Assembly: GCA_017477325.1 (NCBI GenBank)
Contig: JAFUWV010000006.1
Span: forward strand, 49,538-113,537
Length of the DNA stretch: 64,000 nt
Source: Paludibacteraceae bacterium
GTDB lineage: Bacteria > Bacteroidota > Bacteroidia > Bacteroidales > Paludibacteraceae
Direction: 5' to 3'
Part shown: one piece after another, positions 1 through 6,385 of the stretch
How positions within the stretch are numbered: the first letter of the stretch is position 1
Layout: each line of letters begins with the position of its first letter
Position numbers and translations under genes: made by a program
The notes under the pieces: model-generated
What the model was told of the DNA's origin: nothing
Database searches by the model: none
Seen by the model: the letters and a program-made list of their open reading frames with translations, nothing else

Positions 1-2
1 AG

Positions 3-152
3 CTTCTTGACAAAGAAGGAATAAAAGTGTGCGCCAAAGAAGAAGTCGAGATGATTATGAACAAAGACTGGACAGGTCAGTGTCCGATCGACTCACAACT
101 AAACGATGCTGAAACAGTGGAACAATGTATGGAAATACTGAAGAAACTGTAA
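3..152 (+). CDS. DUF1893 (TM1506-like) protein, 3' end only
   Basis: Only the last 49 codons are present; the gene begins before the window. The visible tail has an elongated helix, then the sequence IMNKDWTGQCPID and a short helical end (VEQCMEILKKL). The pattern [IN]-[RK]-x-x-TG-x-CP-[IML] near the C-terminus is what I recall for DUF1893, a family with a cytidine-deaminase-like fold seen in Thermotoga TM1506; its biochemical role is unknown. The stop codon TAA lies inside the first unit of an AGTAACC-type repeat array that follows immediately. The family assignment is from memory of the motif and is moderately sure; that this is a real coding end is more certain, given the smooth reading frame. 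Confidence 0.55.
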   Translation, partial: LLDKEGIKVCAKEEVEMIMNKDWTGQCPIDSQLNDAETVEQCMEILKKL

Positions 153-275
153 CCGGTAACCTGTAACCAGTAACCCATTTATCGTCCGGTGGACGATGAT
201 GGTTGCGGCACAATTGCGAGGCTCCAGTAACCAGTAACCCGTAACCAGTAACCAGTAACCAGTAACCAGTAACCA
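150..275. repeat. AGTAACC-type 7-bp tandem array, two blocks
   Basis: Two blocks of the 7-mer [AT/CT/CA]GTAACC (about 150-176 and 225-275) are separated by a 47-bp island. The island contains a small hairpin, ATCGTCC-GGT-GGACGAT at 181-197. The array lies between the end of the DUF1893 gene and the 3' end of the minus-strand barrel gene. Its minus-strand translation reads as repeats of LLVTGYW and is not a gene. Confidence 0.9.
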
Positions 276-285
276 CTTAACCAAC

Positions 286-1740
286 TCACCGTCTCATAGT
301 CCAAGCGAGCGTAAGGACAAGGCGGTGAGTCATTGTATAAGTATCATAACTCATACTCTGCCAAGTGTTATTTGCATAACGGGAGAAAGCATACTGCCGA
401 CTCTTGTCATACCCGAACTGGTAAGCAGCTTCTGCAACAATAAACCTGTTGCGGAAACCTACTCCGAATGAGGCATAATGAATGCCAAGCAATTGTCGGA
501 AGTCCGTGTCTGCACGCCAGTCGGTTGCATCGGGAGTAAACAGAATCTCGTTCTTCAGGAATGGTGACTGATAGGCATACCCTGCCCTCAGGAATACATT
601 GTTACTGACAACCGCCTCACCACCTACTTTAAACCTGTGAATATCTTCTATCGAATTCTTTGCCTGATGCTGCCAGTCATATTCAAACGACAGTAATCCT
701 CTGGAGAATTGCAAAGCAGCACCCGCAGTCAGGCGCATAGGCAGACGGTATGAGTTGTCGGTATAACTGTCGTCTGTTGCAGGAAACGATGCCTCAGAAT
801 AAATATTGCTGTTTCCACGTACCGACGAACGAGTCTTCATTGTCATCCACACCGGAGTCTGATATGAGAATCCTATACGCAACATGTCTGTCGGACGCGC
901 AATCAGGCCCAGCGTAGCATCGAATCCGAATCCATTCTGCACAACTGAAGAATGAGTGGTGAAAGTGCCTCCCTTGAAGAAATTCTCCGTATAATCCGCT
1001 TCTCTGCTGTAGCTGACAGAACGCAGGTTGGCACCCAGACCTATATACACGCGGTTGCTGATGTTTCCTCCCCATGAAAGCGAATATTCGTTCGTACTAC
1101 CCCGCTCCGTCAGTTGAAGCGTATTGCTCACCGTCTCTCCTTCATTGAGAACAGAGTGCCACTGCTTAGGATCACCTGTATCAGGGTAGATTAGATACAA
1201 CTCATATCCAAGTTTTGAAAGAGTCCCTATATCCGGGTTTGTTGCCCAATTCTCACTCTTCAAAGTACTCTCATCAAGACCATTAGTCATGTCAGCCATC
1301 AGGTCTGTGAGCGAAACAGGTGCAGCACTTGCCTGCATCGTACTGTTTCTGTTAAACTGTTTTAGTCTGTGATACTGAAGCATCAAACTGCTCTGTAGCA
1401 TGCCCTTCTGCCTGTCAGAGTGGTTGAAATGAATAACCCACGCTATCTGAGGTACACTCACGCGGCGGGCATCATCCACAAGTCCGGTTGCCTTGACCCG
1501 GCTGAAATAAAACCCGCCGGTCAGCGACAGCTCTCCATGACGGAACACACCCAATGCCGCAGGATTGTCCACCGCTGCCGACACATCTCCTCCCAATGCG
1601 GTAAAGGCTCCCGCCATCGACACATATCTGGCCGTGCCTTGTATGTCGGTCTCGGCAAGTATCTGTTTGTCAAAGTCCTGTGCAGTAAGGAATGGCACTG
1701 GCAGCAAAGACATTAATAATATTCCGATTGTTCGCTTCAT
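286..1740 (-). CDS. outer-membrane beta-barrel protein (OmpP1/FadL-like)
   Basis: A 484-residue exported protein. Residues 1-20 are a signal peptide (MKRTIGILLMSLLPVPFLTAQ). The mature start (TARYVSMAGAFTALGGDVSAAVDNPAALG) is the FadL/OmpP1-type plug pattern seen in Bacteroidota transporters of hydrophobic compounds. The rest alternates polar and aromatic residues as expected for about 14 transmembrane strands and ends in a strand with LTLAWTMRR. The start codon overlaps the last 4 bases of the upstream small gene (1737-1740), so the two are translationally coupled. The substrate cannot be read from the sequence. Confident as an outer-membrane barrel, less so for the FadL subfamily. Confidence 0.8.
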   Translation of the reverse strand: MKRTIGILLMSLLPVPFLTAQDFDKQILAETDIQGTARYVSMAGAFTALGGDVSAAVDNPAALGVFRHGELSLTGGFYFSRVKATGLVDDARRVSVPQIAWVIHFNHSDRQKGMLQSSLMLQYHRLKQFNRNSTMQASAAPVSLTDLMADMTNGLDESTLKSENWATNPDIGTLSKLGYELYLIYPDTGDPKQWHSVLNEGETVSNTLQLTERGSTNEYSLSWGGNISNRVYIGLGANLRSVSYSREADYTENFFKGGTFTTHSSVVQNGFGFDATLGLIARPTDMLRIGFSYQTPVWMTMKTRSSVRGNSNIYSEASFPATDDSYTDNSYRLPMRLTAGAALQFSRGLLSFEYDWQHQAKNSIEDIHRFKVGGEAVVSNNVFLRAGYAYQSPFLKNEILFTPDATDWRADTDFRQLLGIHYASFGVGFRNRFIVAEAAYQFGYDKSRQYAFSRYANNTWQSMSYDTYTMTHRLVLTLAWTMRR

Positions 1741-1985
1741 TGCTTTTGTTCGGTGTATCTTATGATGGCACGAACTGTGTCAGGATGTTGGTTCTGAGTT
1801 GTATCGTCAAGAAATATTATCTCTTTCACGTTTTTGTTATAATAAGGCTTCAGCGGCTTGTTGCTACTCAGTTTCTGACGCAAATCTTTCTTAGGTTGAT
1901 AATACAAATCATCAACAAAGTCGTCAGCCACATTCACTGTAGCCACACTCAGCAGTAAAAACAATATGAACGTCTTATTTTTCAT
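1737..1985 (-). CDS. small exported protein of unknown function
   Basis: An 82-residue protein with a clear signal peptide (MKNKTFILFLLLSVATVNVA, residues 1-20), then a charged, Lys/Asp-rich mature part of about 60 residues with no cysteines and no motif I recognise. It sits directly upstream of the barrel gene with an ATGA-type 4-bp overlap, which supports a two-gene unit and suggests a periplasmic or surface accessory role; this is inference. The gap upstream holds short repeats and no clear promoter. Confidence 0.65.
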   Translation of the reverse strand: MKNKTFILFLLLSVATVNVADDFVDDLYYQPKKDLRQKLSSNKPLKPYYNKNVKEIIFLDDTTQNQHPDTVRAIIRYTEQKQ

Positions 1986-1999
1986 TCAAAACTCTCAAC

Positions 2000-2164
2000 T
2001 TAAACTTGAAACCTGAAACTTGAAACTTGGAACTTGCACAGCGCAGCAGATCGTTCCGTAAGGATAAGCACAGCGCAGCCGATCGTTCCCGAAGGGATAA
2101 GAAACTTGGAACTTGAAACTTGGAACTAATAAACTTCTCTAAACTTTAAACTTTAAACTTTAAA
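2000..2164. repeat. short-repeat spacer with a duplicated 32-bp island
   Basis: AACTTGAAAC/AACTTGGAAC 7-mers flank two imperfect copies of a roughly 32-bp sequence beginning CACAGCGCAG (about 2038-2069 and 2070-2101). The copies differ at a few positions (CAGATCGTTCCGTAAGGA versus CCGATCGTTCCCGAAGGGA). The spacer ends with three TAAACTT units next to the stop of the nuclease gene. No gene is seen here. Confidence 0.8.
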
Positions 2165-2941
2165 CTATTTATATATCTCATTCAAAAGTTGTGCCAATTT
2201 CACACTTGATGAATACAGACATATGTCAAGCATCGGGCGGAACTGGTATGCATAGTGGTAGTTGGAGTTGTCTCCGCGCTCCTGATACTGATAGACTGCT
2301 TTCTGACGCTCGTATGTGAGCATGATGCACTCCAGCATACTCAGTTGCTCTATCTGCTTCTTGCTGTCAGAGTATTTGTCCTCGAGATAGCGGACAAACT
2401 CCGTCTGTGACATCTGAGTATAGTCTATCAGCCATCTGTCCCACACTGCATGCAGATTGGTGCCGTGACCGAACCAGCGCATCTGAATTCTGTTGCCTCC
2501 CTTGTCTTCGGGTCTGCCAAGATGCATCGGCTGAAACAGGTCGCCCATGATGTGCACCGTAAACTTCAGCGCATCCTCGTTCTTCTTGTCATGCCGGAGC
2601 AGATTGACCAGACTGTCAATAGCATAGAAAGCATGCAGACCTTCCGACTTGTTGTTAAGCCACAGATACTCTATGTCTTCGGGCGTCATCCCGTCGCGCA
2701 AGTTTTGATAGTGTGTGATATGCGACTTCTTATATATGGTGTCCGACTTTATCTCGTCCGCCCACGAAGCAGTATATATCATACCGCGCTTGCCAAGCAC
2801 TTCGTCAACCTGTTTGCGAGCTTTCTTCGTCAGTTGGTTGTATGCCAACTCTGCAATCACCCTGTGTCCCAAGGCATCCCAGGCAACAGAATTGACACAA
2901 GTCAGCGCACACAACAGAATCAGTAAAACAACTTTCTTCAT
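2165..2941 (-). CDS. S1/P1-type zinc nuclease, secreted
   Basis: A 258-residue member of the S1/P1 nuclease family, which hydrolyses single-stranded DNA/RNA using three zinc ions. The signal peptide ends so that the mature protein begins with Trp (VNSVA|WDALGHRVIAELA). In this family that N-terminal Trp and the following GHR histidine bind zinc. Further ligand motifs are ASWADEIKSD, HITHYQNL, and VHIMGDLFQPMHLG (H-x3-D), followed by the conserved NLHAVWDRWLI. Length is typical for bacterial members. It ends 7 bases after the trpS start side (2949), so it is probably co-transcribed downstream of trpS. Likely periplasmic or secreted, for nucleic-acid scavenging. Confidence 0.9.
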   Translation of the reverse strand: MKKVVLLILLCALTCVNSVAWDALGHRVIAELAYNQLTKKARKQVDEVLGKRGMIYTASWADEIKSDTIYKKSHITHYQNLRDGMTPEDIEYLWLNNKSEGLHAFYAIDSLVNLLRHDKKNEDALKFTVHIMGDLFQPMHLGRPEDKGGNRIQMRWFGHGTNLHAVWDRWLIDYTQMSQTEFVRYLEDKYSDSKKQIEQLSMLECIMLTYERQKAVYQYQERGDNSNYHYAYQFRPMLDICLYSSSVKLAQLLNEIYK

Positions 2942-2948
2942 AACAGTA

Positions 2949-3935
2949 TTATACTCTGAAACCTATTATCTGACGCACTTCGCGCAGAGTCTTCTCTGCA
3001 CTTGCCTCGGCTTTCTCTGCTCCCAGTTTGGCCACTTTCAGCAGATAATCATCGTCGCCCTGTATTGCCAGGATGCGCTCGCGTATCGGTGCACAGAATG
3101 CATTGATGTCTTGTGCCAACTGCTTCTTCATGTCACCATAGCGTATCTCGCAGGCATTGTATTTGTCGTTGAAATAGTTGTATGTATCCGGAGTCGAAAC
3201 AAGTTCCATAAGAGTGAACAGATTCTGTATCGGGTCAGGCTTCTCCTGATTGGGAACGGTGGGACCCGAGTCTGTCACAGCCCGCATCACTTTCTTCTGT
3301 ATTGTCTTCTCATCGTCAACCAGATATATAGCGTTTCCTTCCGATTTGCCCATCTTTCCCGAGCCGTCCAGACCGGGCACTTTCACGGCTTTGTGGTTGA
3401 AGTGGAACGACTCCGGCTCTTTGAAGTACTCCACTTCGTATATACGGTTGAAGCGGCGGGCAAACAGTCGTGCCATCTCCATATTCTGCTCCTGGTCTTT
3501 TCCTACAGGCACCTTGTCGGCACGATGAATCAATATGTCGGCAGCCATAAGCGTAGGATAAGTCAAGAGGCCTGCATTCACATTGTCCGGTTGTTTTCTC
3601 ACTTTCTCTTTGAAAGAGGTAACGCGCTCCAATTCGCCAAGATATGCATTCATGTTGAAATACAGATATAGTTCAAGAACCTGCTTCAAATCTGATTGCA
3701 CATATATTGCGGCTTTCTCGGGGTCGATACCGCAAGCCAGGTATTCTGCAAGTATAGTACGGGTAGATTGACGTATGTTCTCCGGCTTGGGGTGAGTGGT
3801 CAGACTATGCCAGTCTGCAATGAAAAAATAGCAGTTGTATTCATCCTGCATCTTCACAAAACTCTTCACTGCGCCGAAGTAGTTTCCAAGGTGCAAGTTT
3901 CCGGTAGGACGGATGCCACTAAGTACGGTCTCCAT
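2949..3935 (-). CDS. trpS: tryptophanyl-tRNA synthetase
   Basis: A 328-residue class I aminoacyl-tRNA synthetase that charges tRNA-Trp. The HIGH-equivalent is in GIRPTGNLHLGNYFGA (residues 7-22) and the KMSKS-equivalent is KMGKSEGN near residue 195. The remaining family signatures include DWHSLTTHP and GKDQEQNMEMARLFARRFN. Full length for the bacterial enzyme, with no visible defect. It lies downstream of the Lrp/AsnC regulator across a 67-bp gap of GTAACC-type repeats and upstream of the nuclease gene with a 7-bp gap. Confidence 0.97.
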   Translation of the reverse strand: METVLSGIRPTGNLHLGNYFGAVKSFVKMQDEYNCYFFIADWHSLTTHPKPENIRQSTRTILAEYLACGIDPEKAAIYVQSDLKQVLELYLYFNMNAYLGELERVTSFKEKVRKQPDNVNAGLLTYPTLMAADILIHRADKVPVGKDQEQNMEMARLFARRFNRIYEVEYFKEPESFHFNHKAVKVPGLDGSGKMGKSEGNAIYLVDDEKTIQKKVMRAVTDSGPTVPNQEKPDPIQNLFTLMELVSTPDTYNYFNDKYNACEIRYGDMKKQLAQDINAFCAPIRERILAIQGDDDYLLKVAKLGAEKAEASAEKTLREVRQIIGFRV

Positions 3936-3960
3936 TTATTCAATTTTCAATATTCAAATT

Positions 3961-4002
3961 CCGGTTACCGGTTATCAGTAACAGGTAACCGATATACGGT
4001 AA
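3961..4002. repeat. degenerate GTAACC repeat between lrp-like gene and trpS
   Basis: Here the 7-mer occurs in both orientations (GGTTACCGGTTA then CAGTAACAGGTAACC), which lets the spacer form a weak stem. No promoter was recognised. Confidence 0.65.
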
Positions 4003-4455
4003 TCATTCGATTGGTAACGAGCGTTTGATGCGTTGGTCAAGAGCTGTAAGAGTTTCTGTCTGGGCAATGCCGGGTATCTCTTGCAGTTTGCTCAGCAGAC
4101 TCATCAGATGTATATCATCACGCGCATATAGTTTTATCAGTATAGAATACGAACCCAAAGTATAGTGACTCTCGACTACTTCAGGAATCTTCTCTATCTC
4201 GGCAACAGCGCTGTTGTACATATTGCCTTTTTCAAGTATCACTCCTACATAAGCACACAGATGATAGCCGAGCGACTTCGGATTCACCAGATATCCCGAG
4301 CCGGTAATTACACCCAAATCATACATTCTCTGAACACGCTGATGTACGGCAGCACGACTTACACCACATTGTTCTGCCACGTCTTTGAAAGGAATACGAG
4401 CATTTTGGGTGATAATTTTTAAGATTTTGCGATCAAGTTCGTCAATCTTCTCCAT
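4003..4455 (-). CDS. Lrp/AsnC-family transcriptional regulator
   Basis: A 150-residue regulator. The N-terminal winged helix-turn-helix (IDELDRKILKIITQNARI ... VAEQCGVSRAAVHQRVQRM) is typical of Lrp/AsnC proteins, followed by the RAM effector-binding domain (CAYVGVILEKG ... IPEVVESHYTLGSYSILIKLYARD). It probably senses an amino acid. I start it at the ATG at 4455 rather than the in-frame ATG at 4497: a TAACTTTG promoter element at 4495-4502 would put the transcript start near 4488, and family members begin at MEKIDELDRKIL. It is divergent from the O-methyltransferase gene and upstream of trpS. Confidence 0.92.
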   Translation of the reverse strand: MEKIDELDRKILKIITQNARIPFKDVAEQCGVSRAAVHQRVQRMYDLGVITGSGYLVNPKSLGYHLCAYVGVILEKGNMYNSAVAEIEKIPEVVESHYTLGSYSILIKLYARDDIHLMSLLSKLQEIPGIAQTETLTALDQRIKRSLPIE

Positions 4456-4494
4456 AGTTTTAACTAAAATTAATAATGTTATACATTTTGCCGA

Positions 4495-4502
4495 CAAAGT
4501 TA
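4495..4502 (-). promoter_or_regulatory. -7 promoter element of the Lrp-like gene
   Basis: On the minus strand this reads TAACTTTG, matching the Bacteroidota TAnnTTTG element. A GTTG sits 19 bases upstream in place of the -33 TTTG. It supports the shorter start of the regulator. Confidence 0.55.
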
Positions 4503-4553
4503 CACAAAATAAAGCATATACACAACTCTTATAAAGAAAAATAGCAAAAATAA

Positions 4554-4566
4554 TAACATTTTGTCA
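4554..4566. promoter_or_regulatory. operator-like palindrome in the divergent promoter region
   Basis: TAACATTTTGTCA differs at one base from the palindrome TGACATTTTGTCA that occurs three times at 9550-9597. It lies between the Lrp-like gene and the O-methyltransferase gene, where a regulator could bind. Confidence 0.35.
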
Positions 4567-4617
4567 GATTCAGGCAGTTTTATTTGTACTCAGCACTAAA
4601 ATATCAGATTTAATGCT

Positions 4618-4625
4618 TACTTTTG
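4618..4625 (+). promoter_or_regulatory. -7 promoter element of the O-methyltransferase gene
   Basis: TACTTTTG fits TAnnTTTG and lies 14 bases before the first ATG. No good -33 TTTG is seen at the usual 19-20-bp distance, so the assignment is tentative. Confidence 0.45.
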
Positions 4626-4639
4626 CGCTATAGAACACA

Positions 4640-5308
4640 ATGAAATCTATTCAGTCAACAACACACGCCATGACTATCGAAGAATATATAGAGCAACATA
4701 GCAGCGCCGAGTCGGAAGCTCTGAGACAAATCACACACGACACCAATGTCTATCAACTCAACCCGCACATGCTCTCCGGCCACGTGCAAGGCAGATTGCT
4801 CAGTATGCTCTCAAAGATGATTCGGCCGAAACGGATACTCGAACTCGGCACCTTCACCGGTTATTCAGCCCTGTGTCTGGCAGAAGGTCTGAGCGATGAC
4901 GGCATACTGCATACCATTGAGCATAATGACGAACTCGAGGACACTATTCGCCACAATTTCAATCTATCACCATTGTCCGGGAAAATAATTCTTCATATCG
5001 GTGACGCCATCGAACTGCTTGGCAGCGACTCTGCTCTTGTAAGTGAGCGCTATGACCTCGTCTTCATTGATGCCGACAAGCGGGAATACGTTGAGTATTA
5101 CAACCTCGTCTTCCCCCTTTTGAATAAGGGGGGATTCATCTTGGCAGATAACACACTCTGGGACGGACATATCATTGAGGCACAATACGACAAAGACAAA
5201 CAGACACAAGGTCTGCGCCGCTTCAACGATATGATAAAAGAAGACCGCCGCGTAGAGAAAGTCATTCTCCCCATACGCGACGGACTGACCATTATCCGGA
5301 AAGTTTGA
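4640..5308 (+). CDS. class I SAM-dependent O-methyltransferase
   Basis: A 222-residue methyltransferase of the caffeoyl-CoA/catechol O-methyltransferase family. The SAM-binding core is ILELGTFTGYSALCLAEGL (about residues 70-88), followed by an acidic strand end (TIEHNDELE), the metal-binding segment DLVFIDADKREYVEYY and LADNTLWDG, in the usual order. Substrate unknown. The start is uncertain: the ATG at 4640 is preceded by an A-rich stretch, but close relatives begin at the internal MTIEEYIEQH (4670). Divergently transcribed from the Lrp-like regulator, which may control it. The coding sequence at about 5110-5130 contains a chance inverted repeat CCCCCTTTT...AAGGGGG. Confidence 0.88.
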   Translation: MKSIQSTTHAMTIEEYIEQHSSAESEALRQITHDTNVYQLNPHMLSGHVQGRLLSMLSKMIRPKRILELGTFTGYSALCLAEGLSDDGILHTIEHNDELEDTIRHNFNLSPLSGKIILHIGDAIELLGSDSALVSERYDLVFIDADKREYVEYYNLVFPLLNKGGFILADNTLWDGHIIEAQYDKDKQTQGLRRFNDMIKEDRRVEKVILPIRDGLTIIRKV

Positions 5309-5311
5309 GAG

Positions 5312-5424
5312 CAAACTCTACAAACTTTACGAACTCTACAAACTTTACGAACTTTACAAACTTTACAAACTCTACAAACTCTACAAACTCTACAAACTTT
5401 ACAAACTCTACAAACTTTACAAAC
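5312..5424. repeat. 9-bp AACTCTACA/AACTTTACA tandem array
   Basis: About twelve copies of a 9-mer, AACT(C/T)TACA or AACT(C/T)TACG, start 4 bases after the stop codon of the O-methyltransferase gene. They fill the space to the 3' end of the convergent YitT gene. Its plus-strand translation is a run of TNFTNST and is not a gene. Confidence 0.9.
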
Positions 5425-5443
5425 GTATCCCCCCCCTTCAACC

Positions 5444-6355
5444 CTACTTCTCTATCGGGTCAAAACCTTGACCGAACACACCTATCGTTTCCGACTGCGA
5501 AACAAAGGCATTGGGATCTATCTCATGCACAAGCCGGAATATGCGGTTCGACTCGTTTTTCTTTGCAAGCACTGTGATAACGTGCATGGGCTGCTTGCTG
5601 TACCAGCCTTCACCGTCAAGAATCGTGACTCCGCGGGGAATCTTGGTATTGATAGCATCGGCTATCTCTGCATACTTGCTCGAGAAGATAAAGAACTGGA
5701 CAGACTGACGCAACTGGCGCATAATCCAGTCTACAGCCGTTGAGCACATGAAAGTGAAGCACAAACCGAACATCAGTTTTTCTACGCTGTGCACATTGGG
5801 AAGAAAATACGCACTGCTGATTATCACAAGGTCACAATAGAACAACACACGCCCCATCGACACATGCCGGTATTTGTTAACTATCGTTGCCACTATGTCT
5901 GTGCCTCCGCTGCTGCCATTGTTCAGGAACAATATTCCCAGACCCACTCCGCACAACAAACCGCCTATCACCACTGCCATAAAGGGGTCGCTTATATCAG
6001 GCTGCTCTGCCATCGGAATAACCTTAAGCCAAATGGAAAGCCACAGTACTCCGTACAGCGTACGCAGACAAAAACGCCAACCCACTATTCTCCACGCTAT
6101 CAACAGCAATACTGAGTTGATGGCCAGTGTAGAAAGCCATATGGGTATGTACGTATTGGTAGCAAAATAAATAATTTCGCACAAACCTGTCAGTCCGCCA
6201 CTGACAATATTGTGGGGGACAAGAAGCCGGTTGATAGCAATGCCGTAAGGAATAAGTCCCAATGCTATCAATATAAACTCCTTCGTTAGTACGAATGGTC
6301 TTTGCTTGGTGACTCTGTCTATATGAGACTTTACGTCTGACATCTGTCTGGACAT
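5444..6355 (-). CDS. YitT-family inner-membrane protein (DUF2179)
   Basis: A 303-residue membrane protein. After a basic N-terminus come about five to six hydrophobic segments, with the YitT signatures LVPHNIVSGGLTGLCEIIYF and LFLNNGSSGGTDIVATIVNKY. A cytoplasmic C-terminal DUF2179-type domain follows (QFFIFSSKYAEIADAIN ... GVTILDGEGWYSKQPMHVITVLAKKNE). The family is widespread and its transported substrate is unsettled. It starts 30 bases downstream of the gcvP stop and is likely read from the gcvP transcript. It converges on the O-methyltransferase gene across the 9-mer array. Confidence 0.9.
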   Translation of the reverse strand: MSRQMSDVKSHIDRVTKQRPFVLTKEFILIALGLIPYGIAINRLLVPHNIVSGGLTGLCEIIYFATNTYIPIWLSTLAINSVLLLIAWRIVGWRFCLRTLYGVLWLSIWLKVIPMAEQPDISDPFMAVVIGGLLCGVGLGILFLNNGSSGGTDIVATIVNKYRHVSMGRVLFYCDLVIISSAYFLPNVHSVEKLMFGLCFTFMCSTAVDWIMRQLRQSVQFFIFSSKYAEIADAINTKIPRGVTILDGEGWYSKQPMHVITVLAKKNESNRIFRLVHEIDPNAFVSQSETIGVFGQGFDPIEK

Positions 6356-6385
6356 GGATATTTCGAGCTAATAGTTAATATATTA

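Noticed and set aside
55-284. Two minus-strand frames of 61-73 codons reading LLVTGYW repeats
   Set aside because: They are translations of the AGTAACC array and overlap the end of the DUF1893 gene; low-complexity, no start context.
2715-3671. A 318-codon plus-strand frame opposite trpS and the nuclease gene
   Set aside because: It is antisense to two well-supported genes and has no family resemblance.
5105-5135. Inverted repeat CCCCCTTTT/AAGGGGG as a terminator
   Set aside because: It lies inside the O-methyltransferase coding frame between conserved motifs.
5305-5577. Plus-strand frame of 90 codons with TNFTNST repeats
   Set aside because: It is the 9-mer array read as protein, running into the antisense of the YitT gene.
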